Shown here: positions 7,498 to 16,486 of the stretch, one piece after another | Position numbering within the stretch: the first letter of the stretch is position 1 | How the letters are laid out: each line of letters opens with the position of its first letter | Assembly (NCBI RefSeq): GCF_013386115.1 | Contig: NZ_JACAOR010000001.1 | Location: 90,639-154,638 of the forward strand | Direction of reading: 5' to 3' | Length of the DNA stretch: 64,000 bases | Source of the DNA: Pseudomonas gingeri | GTDB lineage: Bacteria; Pseudomonadota; Gammaproteobacteria; Pseudomonadales; Pseudomonadaceae | Position numbers and translations under genes: made by a program | Notes under the pieces: generated by a model | What the model was told of the DNA's origin: nothing | Database searches by the model: none | The model's input: the letters and a program-made list of their open reading frames with translations, nothing else

Positions 7498-8813
7498 GCG
7501 GCCGTCATCGCCGCGATACCGTGGCCCGCTGGATTGCCCTGACCATTCTGATCGCCATGTTCACCGCGCTGGCCTTCAACGCGCTGTTTGTCCAGTTGGC
7601 GGGCGTCTGGGCGCGCCCGCCGTTGAGCGAAACCGGCTTGCTGGACAAGGTGGCCGTGGTTGTCCAGGTGACCGAGGCGACCGCCGCGGACCAGCGGCTG
7701 CGCCTGACCCAGGCGGTGGACGATGCCGACTTCAAGGTCGTCTGGTTGCCTGATCGCAAGACGATTGATGTGCCGGTGCTCGCCGATGCCGGCTTCAGTT
7801 CCGAGAAGATTTTTAAGCGTACGCTCAAGGGGCCGCCACGGCACATGGAGGCCTACGAGCCCTCCGACTGGTCGGGCCCTGGTGGGCACTATGCGCTGTT
7901 GGTGGAACTGGTCGATCACTCCTGGCTGCTGTTCACCGCACCGTCGCGCAGCTGGGGCATGGCGGAGGGGCCGCGCAGCCTGGTCATCCTGCTCCTGGTG
8001 CTGGTGTCCACCGCCCTGGTCACCCTGATCGCCACGCGGCGCCTGGCCCGGCCCCTGGAAGATTTTGCCCAGGGTGTCCGGCGTTTTGGCGCGGATTTCC
8101 GGGCCCCGGCCATCGAGCCGGTCGGCCCCCATGAAATCCGCCAGGCGATCCTGGCCTTCAATGGCATGCAGGCGCAACTGCGACACTTCATCCAGGATCG
8201 CACCCAGATGCTCGCGGCGATTTCCCATGACCTGCGCGCACCCTTGACCCGCCTGCGCCTGCGGGGGGAATTCATCGAGGATGTCGAGCAGCAGCAGCGC
8301 CTGTTCCGCGATGTCGACGAGATGCAAGCGATGATCAACACGGCCCTGGCGTTCTTCCGCGATGATGCGCGCCTGGAGCAGGGGACCCAGCTGGACCTGG
8401 CGGAACTGCTGCAGACGCTGGTGGATGACTACCGCGACCAGTCCATCGACATCCACTTCAACGGCCCGCCGCGACTGGTGTACTTCGGTCGTCCGCTGGG
8501 GCTCAAGCGGGTGATGACCAACCTGATGGACAACGCCATTCACTACGGTCGCGAGCCGCTGATCGAGTTGCAGCAACACCCGCACGACGTGATCATCCGC
8601 GTGCTCGACCGCGGCCCGGGGATTCCCGTCGACTTGCATGAGCAGGTGTTCCTGCCGTTTTTCCGCCTGGAAGGCTCGCGCAACAAAAGCACCGGAGGGG
8701 TTGGCCTGGGACTCTCGACCGCGCGGGCGATCGTGCTGGAGCATGGCGGCACGCTGACGCTGACCAATCGCCAGGGCGGTGGGTTGGCGGCCGTGGTGGT
8801 GTTGCCGGTCTAG
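7494..8813 (+). CDS. EnvZ-type sensor histidine kinase
   Basis: 439-residue membrane kinase paired with the upstream regulator. Transmembrane helices lie near residues 13-35 and 160-180, enclosing a periplasmic sensor of about 120 residues. A HAMP-like linker follows, then the H box AAISHDLRAPLTRLRLR (His near 243), the N box NLMDNAIHYG, the G1 box DRGPGIP and the G2 box GGVGLGLSTARAIV. The sensed signal cannot be read. It ends 15 bp from the convergent end of the type IV secretion ATPase gene with no terminator visible between them. Confidence 0.92.
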   Translation: MSGRHRRDTVARWIALTILIAMFTALAFNALFVQLAGVWARPPLSETGLLDKVAVVVQVTEATAADQRLRLTQAVDDADFKVVWLPDRKTIDVPVLADAGFSSEKIFKRTLKGPPRHMEAYEPSDWSGPGGHYALLVELVDHSWLLFTAPSRSWGMAEGPRSLVILLLVLVSTALVTLIATRRLARPLEDFAQGVRRFGADFRAPAIEPVGPHEIRQAILAFNGMQAQLRHFIQDRTQMLAAISHDLRAPLTRLRLRGEFIEDVEQQQRLFRDVDEMQAMINTALAFFRDDARLEQGTQLDLAELLQTLVDDYRDQSIDIHFNGPPRLVYFGRPLGLKRVMTNLMDNAIHYGREPLIELQQHPHDVIIRVLDRGPGIPVDLHEQVFLPFFRLEGSRNKSTGGVGLGLSTARAIVLEHGGTLTLTNRQGGGLAAVVVLPV

Positions 8814-8828
8814 CACGGATCGCGGCCG

Positions 8829-11576
8829 TCATTCGCGGGTACTGTCGAGCGTGGCGGTGGAAATCCCGCGTTTGCCATCGATCCGCCGCGCCACCTCCAT
8901 CGCCGCCTCCAGTTCACTGATGCCCCGGGCCTTCATCAATTCGAACCGCTCGGCCTTTTCCTCCGGCTCGGTCATGGCCATGGTCAGGTAGAGGCTGGGC
9001 GGTACCGCGCGAAACAGCACCTCCATGGACTTGGACAGAATCACCCCCTCGGTGAATTTCCCGGACTCCTTCCGGGCGGACAGCATCAGGGTCTTCTGGG
9101 CGTCGGTGAGCGCGCGGAACCGCGCGATCTTGTTGACTTCGTCCGGCGGCATGTTCAGGCAGATCCACCATTCGATCATGTTCAGCATCGGCTCCGCGGC
9201 CCTAGGCAGGTCGTCGACGTTCTGGGTGGCGAGCCAGAACCAGGCACCGAGCTTGCGCCACATCTTGGTGATCTTCACCACGTAGGGCGACAGCAACGGA
9301 TTCTTGGTGATGATGTGCCCCTCGTCGGTGACGTTGATGATCGGCCGACCGAGCATCTGGTCTCGCTCGGCGATGTTGTTCACGGTATTGATCAGCGAGA
9401 TGTAGGCGATGGAGAGCTGCGCGTTGTAGCCCTCGCGGGCGTAGGTCGCCAGGTCCACCAGGGTGATATCGGCCTCCGGCCAGGGCGTGCCGTCGCTGTT
9501 GAACAGGTCGCCGTCGGCGCCCTGGCAGAACATGTCCATGGCGTCGGCCATTTCCAGCAGGCGCAGGCGTCGTTGCTCCGGCAGGCCGGTGTCATGGCCC
9601 ATGGCACGAAGGGCGTCGCGAACGTCCTGGGTGAGGACGGTCCTGTCCCGGTTCACGCAGTCGTGCGCGGCGTTGATGATGCTCTGGCGGATCAGGCTGC
9701 GGTCGGCGCGGGTCAGGCGCTGTTCTTCCTTTTCCTCGCCACCGGTGATCATCAGGCGCGCGGTGATCTCCAGCTCTCCCAGTACATCGCGTTCGTCCTC
9801 TTGCGGGCTGTCGTTGTCATCGAGGTCGTCGGCATCCAGGGTCAGGACCTGCGCGGGGCTGTTCACCAGGCGACAGGCGTCGGCGAAGGGCGCCAGGCTG
9901 ACACCGGAGCCGGGCGCGAGCTTGACCCGGTTGACTGTCAGGCCCAGGCGCCGGGCAAAGTCGGCAAACAGGCCGAAGCTGTTGCCGGCCTCGGCGATGA
10001 ACAGCCGGGGGCGGTACATCGCCACGACCTGGTTGAGCAGGTTGTTGAGGGTGGCCGACTTGCCGGCACCGGTCGGCCCGAAGAGAAACAGGTGGGCGTT
10101 CATCTGGCGGTCCAGGCGGTTGAGGGGATCGAAGGTCAACGGGCCTCCACCGCGATTGAAGAAGGTAAAGCCGGGATGCCCGGTGCCTTCGCTGCGCCCC
10201 CAGATCGGCGCCAGGTTGGCCACGTGCTGGGCGAACATCAGCTGGGTGTACCACTCGCTCTGGCGCATGCCCGGGTTGAACACGCAGGGCAGCCAGCGCA
10301 GGTAGCTGTTGAGCGGGGCGACTTCATGCTCGTCGCGCACCGGCTGCAATCCGGCATTGAGCATCACGTTGTTGAGCTGCAAGGTACGGCTGTCGAGTTC
10401 CCTGATGTCGCGACCGCGCAGGTAGAAGGCCACCGCGCCCCGGTACAGCTTGTGCGCGCTGCCAAGATGCGCGCGAGCCTGCTGCACGTCGTCGCGGGTC
10501 TGCTCGGACGCCAGGGTGTCGCCGACGGACTTTTTCGCCAGGTGGTTGAGGTGCGCCTCCAGGGTGTCCTGCGGGGTGATCACCAGGGTGATGCAGAGCA
10601 CCGTGTCTTCGGGCATCTGGTCGAAGAGGGCATTGATGGCATCGCCGCCCTTGGTGGTTTCGCCGGTCAGGTGACCGGTCATGGGCGGGGAGCGCAGGCG
10701 ATCGAGCACCACCACGCGATGGGGCATGTCGTCGAGGTACCAGAGTCCCTGTTGCACATCCGAGCGCGGCTGCTCGAAGAACAGGCGCTGGGCGAAGTCG
10801 CTGCCGCTGGCCAGTGACAGTTCCTCGTCGGCGGTGTCCGGCGGATAGTCCGCCAGTCGGTAGAAGTCCTGGCGCTGCTGCGGGCTATTGCCCAGCAGTT
10901 TCGGGTCGGGGTTGAACCAGCGCAGCAGCCAGCGGTGGATCTGCGCACCGTCCAGGCGCCGTGTCTTCACGCCGGCGTTGCCCAACCCACCGCTCAGGCG
11001 CTCACAGAGGCTGTTGAGGGCCTCTTCGCTGGTCTGGCCACGCTGGGGCGGCGTGCCTTTGCCGTGGCGGTACACCACCAGCCGCACTTTGCGGCTTTGC
11101 CCGCGCCAGGGCAGCTGGGTCACCACGGTGTCTTCAAAGAGCCCGCCGGGTTGCGACAGGGCCTCGAGGTGCTGTTGAAACATCCGCAGGTAGCACTCGG
11201 TGAATGCCGAACCCCGGGCGCGGGGTTGCACATAGTCGCCGAGGCTGTGCAGATAGCCGCCCCAGTCGGTCTCGTCCTGGGCATAGAGCTGCAGCACCCA
11301 GGGTTGTTCCTCAAGCTCGTCGAAACTGTCCTGCAAGGCATTTTCCAGGGCGTCGCGGACCGTGCGCAACCAGCTCGCTTCGCGACCCTCGGTGCCGATG
11401 GGCGTCAGCTCGAAGAACGCCGCCACCGACTCGCCGTCCTCCAGCAACAGGCATTGCGAGTCAGGCAGGAACTCCACCCATGGCAGCAAATCGACGAAGC
11501 TGGGTGTCGCTGCATAGAGCGCCTGTTCATCGGCCACGGTGGCGGGACGCTTGCGTGGGTTCTCGTGGGGTTTCAT
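8829..11576 (-). CDS. GI-type conjugative transfer ATPase (VirB4/TraC-like, TIGR03744)
   Basis: 915-residue inner-membrane-associated ATPase that energises assembly of a type IV secretion channel. The N-terminal half is the family-specific TraC-like domain. Walker A (LFGPTGAGKSATLNNLL) lies near residue 500, and a Walker-B-like region with NVTDEGHII occurs near 760, followed by WLATQNVDDLP. Length and C-terminus (VARRIDGKRGIS) look complete for the PFL_4706-type family. It is the last gene of the 16-gene cluster; in related elements a thioredoxin gene, TIGR03757, TraU-like, TIGR03755 and TraG-like genes normally follow, but here a chromosomal-type sensor kinase follows. Confidence 0.93.
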   Translation of the reverse strand: MKPHENPRKRPATVADEQALYAATPSFVDLLPWVEFLPDSQCLLLEDGESVAAFFELTPIGTEGREASWLRTVRDALENALQDSFDELEEQPWVLQLYAQDETDWGGYLHSLGDYVQPRARGSAFTECYLRMFQQHLEALSQPGGLFEDTVVTQLPWRGQSRKVRLVVYRHGKGTPPQRGQTSEEALNSLCERLSGGLGNAGVKTRRLDGAQIHRWLLRWFNPDPKLLGNSPQQRQDFYRLADYPPDTADEELSLASGSDFAQRLFFEQPRSDVQQGLWYLDDMPHRVVVLDRLRSPPMTGHLTGETTKGGDAINALFDQMPEDTVLCITLVITPQDTLEAHLNHLAKKSVGDTLASEQTRDDVQQARAHLGSAHKLYRGAVAFYLRGRDIRELDSRTLQLNNVMLNAGLQPVRDEHEVAPLNSYLRWLPCVFNPGMRQSEWYTQLMFAQHVANLAPIWGRSEGTGHPGFTFFNRGGGPLTFDPLNRLDRQMNAHLFLFGPTGAGKSATLNNLLNQVVAMYRPRLFIAEAGNSFGLFADFARRLGLTVNRVKLAPGSGVSLAPFADACRLVNSPAQVLTLDADDLDDNDSPQEDERDVLGELEITARLMITGGEEKEEQRLTRADRSLIRQSIINAAHDCVNRDRTVLTQDVRDALRAMGHDTGLPEQRRLRLLEMADAMDMFCQGADGDLFNSDGTPWPEADITLVDLATYAREGYNAQLSIAYISLINTVNNIAERDQMLGRPIINVTDEGHIITKNPLLSPYVVKITKMWRKLGAWFWLATQNVDDLPRAAEPMLNMIEWWICLNMPPDEVNKIARFRALTDAQKTLMLSARKESGKFTEGVILSKSMEVLFRAVPPSLYLTMAMTEPEEKAERFELMKARGISELEAAMEVARRIDGKRGISTATLDSTRE

Positions 11577-11995
11577 CAGTAATTCTCCGTCCGCTCGCCG
11601 GGCAGGGCGTACTGCACCCGCTGGTAGAACGGAAAGACCGTGCTGTAGCCGGGCACCGGTACCGGATCGGAGCCCGCCAGGTGGGGAAAGACGTACATCA
11701 CCAGGTCCGGGTTGGGCAGGCGCCTGAACTGACTGTGTATCTCGTTACGGGCGGTGCGGGTGTAGGCCGGTTGCTCGGAGGCGCCGTCGGCGAGAGGCCG
11801 GCGCAGGGCCAGACGCACCTCTTGCAGCGGATTATTGCCGGGGCCGCGGGCGCCCTGGGCGGATTGCCGGTTCCAGATATCCGCCATGGTCTGCGGGCCA
11901 TGGGGCAGCAGCTGGTCCTTGTCGGTACTGCAGCCGGCGATCAGCAGGGCGCCCGAAAGCAGGCAGGGCAGTGGGTCAATCGAGGGTAGGCGCAT
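11576..11995 (-). CDS. Conjugative transfer lipoprotein (TIGR03751 family)
   Basis: 139-residue lipoprotein with signal LLSGALLIAGCSTDKD (lipobox IAGC). Family sequences around MADIWNRQ and VFPHLAGSDPVPVPGYSTVF are present. It is probably a VirB7/TraV-like stabiliser of the outer-membrane core. The start at 11995 is chosen because GGAGG sits just before it and the signal peptide begins there. It overlaps the TIGR03752 gene by 20 bp and abuts the VirB4 start. Confidence 0.88.
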   Translation of the reverse strand: MRLPSIDPLPCLLSGALLIAGCSTDKDQLLPHGPQTMADIWNRQSAQGARGPGNNPLQEVRLALRRPLADGASEQPAYTRTARNEIHSQFRRLPNPDLVMYVFPHLAGSDPVPVPGYSTVFPFYQRVQYALPGERTENY

Positions 11996-13433
11996 GGGTT
12001 CCTCCAGCGACATGCCGCACCTGGCGGCCGAGGGTTTCGTAATCGATCTCCAGTTGCTGGTCCAGGTGCACGGCCACCTGGGCGCCGGGTTGCACGTAGA
12101 CGGCAGCAAAGGCCTGTCCATAGAGCTTGTTGACCCAGTCACCGATATCTTTCACGCCTCCCGAGAGGATGCTGTTGAGCGCCGAGGGCCCGGCGCCCAC
12201 GGTCGCTCCGCCGGGCGTGAGCACGGTACTGGCGTCGGCCTTGTCGGCCTCGAGCAGCTTGGCCACACCGGCCCCCGCGGCGGTGATCAGGCTTTTGGTG
12301 CCCAGGTATTGCTGGGCGTTCGAGCGCCGCTCGCCGGCGATGCAGGGCACGCCGTACGGGTCGCTGAGCCAGCCGATGCCGCCCTGGATCCTGCCGGTCG
12401 AGGTGCTGGCTGTCTGACCGTTGCCCTGGCGACCGGTGAGTTTCTTCGGCGCGGGCAGTGTACGGATGCGTCCGTCGTTGAAGACAAAGGTCAGGCTGAC
12501 GATCTGCCCGCGCACACAGGAGAGGGTCCAGTCTCCGGCGGCAGTGCCGCTGATCACCGCTCCCGCGACATCCGGCAGGTCGATGCCATTGGCGGTGAGG
12601 TTGTCCGGGCCGATCAGCACCTTGAACGGGTAGGGATCGTTGACCACGCCGTCCACCGGCACCCGACCGATCAGCGCGGTCATGGCGATGGAACCGGTCA
12701 GGGTGCTATTCTCCGGCAGGGTATAGACGGGCCTGGCGGGGGCCTTGTCTTCAGTCTTCGGTCGACTGTCCAGCGCGCTGGCGTCGAGCTTGCGCTGGGC
12801 TGCCCCTTCACTGAAGGCCGTAGGGAAGCTCAGGCCCTGTGCCGGTTTGCCGGAACCGGCGGGCAGGGGTTTGCCCCGGGCATCGACGGCGGTCGCGTCC
12901 TGGGGTTCGGTCCAGACCAGCTCATCGTCGCCGCCGGCGAACTGCCCCTCGTCGCCGGGCTCGAGTCCCAGGCCAATGGGCAGGTCCGCCCCGCGGCTGG
13001 CGGTGAATTGCATCGACAGTTTCTGCTGGAGATCGTCCAGCAGGCTTTGCGTCTCCTGGGCGCTCAGCCCGGTTGGGGCCTTGTGCTGCGCCTTCTCCAG
13101 TTCGGCGCCGATAATTTGCTGGATACGCTGGTCGATCTCGCTGTCACGACGTCGCAGGCGGGTGTTTTCCTGCTGTTGATCCTTGTTTTCAGAGAGCAGG
13201 GCTTTCAATTCCTCGCGCATGGCCTTGGTCTGGGCCACCAGCGTGGCAACCGTGTCATGGGGGGTATCACCGTCGATGCCCAGTTGCTTCATTTCCTCCG
13301 CGGTCAGGCGATGGCCGCCGTGCTCGGGGTTCGCGCCGGAGGCGTCCTTGCTGGAGCAGGCCTTGATCATTCCGAAGAACACCAACAGCACCAACGGCAG
13401 GATCAGCCATTTGAGCAGGCCGCTACTGTGCAT
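11976..13433 (-). CDS. Conjugative transfer protein, TraB/VirB10-like (TIGR03752)
   Basis: 485-residue PFL_4705-type protein. One N-terminal transmembrane helix (LLKWLILPLVLLVFFGMI) is followed by a coiled coil around residues 70-130 (MREELKALLSENKDQQQENT), a proline/glycine-rich linker, and a C-terminal beta domain (SIAMTALIGRVPVDG, SLTFVFNDGRIRT), the layout of VirB10/TraB proteins that bridge inner and outer membranes. The start at 13433 follows GGGGGTGA; upstream methionines in frame are less well placed. It overlaps both neighbours. Confidence 0.9.
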   Translation of the reverse strand: MHSSGLLKWLILPLVLLVFFGMIKACSSKDASGANPEHGGHRLTAEEMKQLGIDGDTPHDTVATLVAQTKAMREELKALLSENKDQQQENTRLRRRDSEIDQRIQQIIGAELEKAQHKAPTGLSAQETQSLLDDLQQKLSMQFTASRGADLPIGLGLEPGDEGQFAGGDDELVWTEPQDATAVDARGKPLPAGSGKPAQGLSFPTAFSEGAAQRKLDASALDSRPKTEDKAPARPVYTLPENSTLTGSIAMTALIGRVPVDGVVNDPYPFKVLIGPDNLTANGIDLPDVAGAVISGTAAGDWTLSCVRGQIVSLTFVFNDGRIRTLPAPKKLTGRQGNGQTASTSTGRIQGGIGWLSDPYGVPCIAGERRSNAQQYLGTKSLITAAGAGVAKLLEADKADASTVLTPGGATVGAGPSALNSILSGGVKDIGDWVNKLYGQAFAAVYVQPGAQVAVHLDQQLEIDYETLGRQVRHVAGGTHAPTLD

Positions 13434-14328
13434 GGTCACCCCCATCCGCGAGGGAAAGAGGACGACCGGCATCCACCGGGCTCAGGTTGGGCAACAGTGA
13501 CTGCGCCAGGCCGCGACCGCGGGTGACCAGGTAAGCCACGGTGGTGTCGCTGGCCTGGTGTGCCGGGCCCAGGTAAGGGTGCTGGAAGGCGGCGCTGGTG
13601 AAGTCGCCCTGCAACTCGCGTGGGTCGAGGTTGAGTATCCGCTGCGAGAGGTTCTGCAAGCCGACCGCACTGACGATGTAGTCGTCCAGTTGCCAGGCGC
13701 CCAGCAGACGGGCTGTCAGCGGCTGGCCGGGCATCAGGTCCGAGAGATCCAGGTCACGCGTCACCTTCAGCGCGATCACGTCGGGCAAAGGCTCGATGGT
13801 GCGCAGCGGGGCATAAAGGCTTTGTGCGGCGTAGCGGGTCAGGACCACCGGTATCGGTGTTTCCCTTGAGCCGCGTGGCTGTGCGGCGGGGTCGCCCGGC
13901 GCTGTCGGCACATTGTTGTTCGATGAAGTCGTTGCCACAGTGTCGGCGTAGCGTCTGGGCCTGCCGGGACCCTTGACGATCCGGATGGGTTCGAGGGCGG
14001 TAGCGGCCTGGGCAGCCCTTGCCGCGACGTCGATCAGTATGATTTCACCGGTCTGCACGTCCTGCAGTTGCAGGCGGGTGGGTTCGATCGGCGCATTGGC
14101 GCGCAGGTAGAGGGTACCGCCGGTACTCTGGATACGCAGCTTGTCGCCCAGTGAACGCGGGACACCGACCCTGACATTCTGGTCGATGAACAGGATCCGT
14201 TCCTGGCCGACCTGCAACGGGACAGCCAGTGGCAGGCGTTCCCAGGTCATCAATTCGACGGCCTGGACCGCGCCGCAGCCCAGCCAGAAGGCCGGCATGA
14301 GGGCGAGCATGGGGTTCAACCGGGGCAT
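13423..14328 (-). CDS. Conjugative transfer protein, TraK/VirB9-like (TIGR03749)
   Basis: 301-residue periplasmic protein with an N-terminal signal (MLALMPAFWLGCGAVQAVE). The mature part has repeated short beta motifs (RVGVPRSLGDKLRIQ, GTLYLRANAPIEPTRLQL) and the family block VVLTRYAAQSLYAP. It is proposed to be the VirB9-like part of the outer-membrane core complex with the TIGR03751 and TIGR03752 proteins. The start forms a TGATG junction with the preceding gene, showing translational coupling. Confidence 0.88.
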   Translation of the reverse strand: MPRLNPMLALMPAFWLGCGAVQAVELMTWERLPLAVPLQVGQERILFIDQNVRVGVPRSLGDKLRIQSTGGTLYLRANAPIEPTRLQLQDVQTGEIILIDVAARAAQAATALEPIRIVKGPGRPRRYADTVATTSSNNNVPTAPGDPAAQPRGSRETPIPVVLTRYAAQSLYAPLRTIEPLPDVIALKVTRDLDLSDLMPGQPLTARLLGAWQLDDYIVSAVGLQNLSQRILNLDPRELQGDFTSAAFQHPYLGPAHQASDTTVAYLVTRGRGLAQSLLPNLSPVDAGRPLSLADGGDHAQ

Positions 14329-15002
14329 CAGTCATCTCCTTGCACGGGAGAAGCGGGGTCGCCGGCGGGCCGCGAGGAGGTGGCAATGCGTTGCGGCGCA
14401 CCGTCGTAGCAGTCCAGGGCCATGCCGAAGGGGTTTTTCTCCGGGTCGACGTCCCGGCGCACCACCTTGAGGGGATAACGCACGAAGGCCTGCTTGACCC
14501 GCTCCGATCCGTAGAACTCCTCGGTGGCGAGGTCGAGGTTCAGCAGCCATTGGTCCCGGCCCTGGACCTTGACCCGCAGCTCGGGCGCTTGGGTGTAGTC
14601 CCTTTCGGGGATCTCGAAGACGCCCCGGGTGCGACTGCGCAGTTCGCCGGCGATCTGGCGTTGCTGGAAGTCGCTTTCCAGTTGGGACTTGCAGGCGGGT
14701 GTCAGGTACGCGGAGAGTTTGTGAATGGCCCGGGGGTAGTCCTTTTCGCCATCGACGGGCCAGCGGTTGAGCTGTTGAAAGATGTAGAAACCGAAGGTAT
14801 AGACCGACTCCGGCGGGACCTCCCACCACTTGCGGGTGCTGCCCGAGCGCAGGTCGGGCGGAATATTGATGGTCAGGTTCCGTGGCGCCTCCCACCATCC
14901 CAGCCCCATGAGCAGGGCGGTGCCGAACAGCAGCCCGCAGCCGGCGCGCAGCGTCTTGACATGGGACTCCAGCCGGGCGATTTCATTCTTGAAGCGGCTC
15001 AT
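14328..15002 (-). CDS. Conjugative transfer protein, VirB8/TraE-like (TIGR03746)
   Basis: 224-residue bitopic membrane protein. It starts MSRFKNEIARLESHVKTLRA, has one transmembrane helix (CGLLFGTALLMGLGWW), then a periplasmic domain with the family blocks VYTFGFYIFQQLNRWP and LSAYLTPACKSQLESDF. VirB8-like proteins nucleate channel assembly. The start at 15002 (overlapping the TIGR03750 stop as ATGA) was chosen over a long upstream extension that only reads through the neighbouring gene. Confidence 0.88.
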   Translation of the reverse strand: MSRFKNEIARLESHVKTLRAGCGLLFGTALLMGLGWWEAPRNLTINIPPDLRSGSTRKWWEVPPESVYTFGFYIFQQLNRWPVDGEKDYPRAIHKLSAYLTPACKSQLESDFQQRQIAGELRSRTRGVFEIPERDYTQAPELRVKVQGRDQWLLNLDLATEEFYGSERVKQAFVRYPLKVVRRDVDPEKNPFGMALDCYDGAPQRIATSSRPAGDPASPVQGDD

Positions 15003-15403
15003 GGGCGCAGGCTCCGGCGTGTGCTCCAGAGACCGTCGCGCGTCACCAGGCCGGCCGCACCGATCCAGGAGCCCAGCAGCGGCCAGTGGGTCGCCAGTTG
15101 CCATTGCAGGTGCCGATACAACCAGGTCTGGGGCTTGCCGCGCTTGTGACGACGCAGCAGGTTGCCGCCAACGAACAGGCCCAGGCCGATGCAGAGCACG
15201 ATCCCCGAGGGGACCAGGGCAATGCTCTGCGACAGCGCCGCTGCCGCGCTGCCCAGGCAGGTGCCCGCCAGCGCCGCCACGGTGACGGTGAGCCACATTT
15301 CATCGGCGGTGAGGCCCAGCACGATGACCGGCTGGTGATTGAGACGCGACGGCAGGAAGCGGATGGTGCCGTCGGCCAGGAAGTGATCCGGGTCGTGATT
15401 CAT
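14999..15403 (-). CDS. Conjugative transfer membrane protein (TIGR03750)
   Basis: 134-residue inner-membrane protein with two adjacent hydrophobic helices (about 33-54 and 58-80). It begins MNHDPDHFLADGTIRFLP, with the conserved FLPSRLNHQPVI block. Size and topology resemble VirB3/TraL. It sits in the invariant order between TIGR03745 and TIGR03746 genes seen in GI-type clusters. Confidence 0.88.
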   Translation of the reverse strand: MNHDPDHFLADGTIRFLPSRLNHQPVIVLGLTADEMWLTVTVAALAGTCLGSAAAALSQSIALVPSGIVLCIGLGLFVGGNLLRRHKRGKPQTWLYRHLQWQLATHWPLLGSWIGAAGLVTRDGLWSTRRSLRP

Positions 15404-15416
15404 CGCTGGATCATCC

Positions 15417-15779
15417 TCACAGTACTTCCGTGCCCTTGGTCAACAACCAGATGATGATCACCAGCAACAGGGCACCCACGCCGCAGGTCAGGCCGAACTG
15501 CCCCCAGGTCTTCTTGCCGTTCTGCACCTCGGAGTAACAGCAGTAGGCGTGATAGGCGACGCCGCAGAACGCGGCGGCGGCGATGGCCAGGGCGATCAGG
15601 GCGACGATGTCATAGCCGTGATTCTGCAGGGTCTGGATGATGCCGTTGCCTTCGCCGCGGCTGGGCGCCTCCATCTCGGGCAGGGCGGCGGACACCGGCG
15701 CTGCCGACCATGCGCCGGCGGCGGGCGCCACTCGCGAAAGCGGGCGCAAGAGCTGTTTGAAGAGGGAAAGGATGTTCAT
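15417..15779 (-). CDS. Conjugative transfer protein, pilin-like (TIGR03745)
   Basis: 120-residue protein with two transmembrane segments (IVALIALAIAAAAFCGV and VGALLLVIIIWLL) and an alanine-rich N-terminus (APAAGAWSAAPVSAALPEM) that may be processed. Size and topology resemble VirB2/TraA-type pilins. The start at 15779 is preceded by GGAGG; the longer open frame upstream runs through the TIGR03758 gene and is not used. Confidence 0.85.
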   Translation of the reverse strand: MNILSLFKQLLRPLSRVAPAAGAWSAAPVSAALPEMEAPSRGEGNGIIQTLQNHGYDIVALIALAIAAAAFCGVAYHAYCCYSEVQNGKKTWGQFGLTCGVGALLLVIIIWLLTKGTEVL

Positions 15780-15817
15780 CGGGTGCCTCCAATGGCGGTG
15801 TGTGAAACGGGAAATAA

Positions 15818-16057
15818 TCAGTGCAGCAAGAGCAGGGTGAGCAGGATGTAGATCAGCGCCACCTTGGTCGCCAGGCCGGCGAACTTGCCCTGGGACAGTT
15901 GTCCGCCGGCCCAGCCGCGGTAGCCGCTGACCAGGGCCCAGGCGGCGAAGATCAGCGCGATGGCCAACACCAGGCCGGTCAGCAAGCCGGTGCTCTGCTG
16001 GGGGGTAAAGCCGCCCATGGCCTGAAAAGCCGAGAGCTGCGATGCACTCATGCTCAT
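15818..16057 (-). CDS. Conjugative transfer small membrane protein (TIGR03758)
   Basis: 79-residue protein with two hydrophobic helices (GLVLAIALIFAAWALVSGY and VALIYILLTLLLLH). The N-terminal FQAMGGFTPQQS matches the TIGR03758 family of GI-type systems. Its start overlaps the RAQPRD gene stop by four bases. Likely a second pilin-like or inner-membrane channel component; exact role unknown. Confidence 0.85.
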   Translation of the reverse strand: MSMSASQLSAFQAMGGFTPQQSTGLLTGLVLAIALIFAAWALVSGYRGWAGGQLSQGKFAGLATKVALIYILLTLLLLH

Positions 16058-16383
16058 GGCGCAACCCCGCCGGAACGGGTGTAGTGACCGGTCAGCTCGG
16101 GCAGGGCGCGGGGCTGGGCCCGGGACGGGCTGAGATAGCCTTCGATGCCTTGGCGTACCAGTTCCAGGTCGGCAGACAGGCGGCGGTAGTCGAAGCTGAA
16201 GCGCGCCTGTTCATCCCTCGGCAGCGCAGCGCTGGCGTTCGCCTGCCGGCTGGCGGCGTCGAGCTGGCGCAGCAGTCCGGCCAGGTGCGTGCGTTCATGG
16301 GCCGTTGGCTCGGCCAGTGCCAGGGGAATGCCGAGGCTCGCTGCCAACGCGATATATCGAAGGGGTCTCAAGGCAATAGGCAT
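16054..16383 (-). CDS. RAQPRD-family ICE protein (TIGR01690)
   Basis: 109-residue exported protein with signal peptide (YIALAASLGIPLALAE). The family hallmark near the C-terminus reads RAQPRA, so the last residue of the eponymous RAQPRD motif is changed. The mature helix pair (LLRQLDAASRQANASA) is typical. Function of the family is unknown beyond association with integrative conjugative elements. It overlaps TIGR03758 by four bases; a 103-bp gap separates it from TIGR03747. Confidence 0.85.
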   Translation of the reverse strand: MPIALRPLRYIALAASLGIPLALAEPTAHERTHLAGLLRQLDAASRQANASAALPRDEQARFSFDYRRLSADLELVRQGIEGYLSPSRAQPRALPELTGHYTRSGGVAP

Positions 16384-16486
16384 AAAGGCGATCCACTCGA
16401 AGAAAGTTCAACGAGCGTGCCGCAGGAAGAGGGCGATGGCAGCCGGAAAACAGGATTGGACGCGGTGGGTTTTACGCTCAGGCCCA

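Noticed and set aside
7464..8816. 450-codon minus-strand frame opposite the sensor kinase
   Set aside because: Glutamine/histidine-rich shadow with no domain; the kinase H, N and G boxes are on the + strand.
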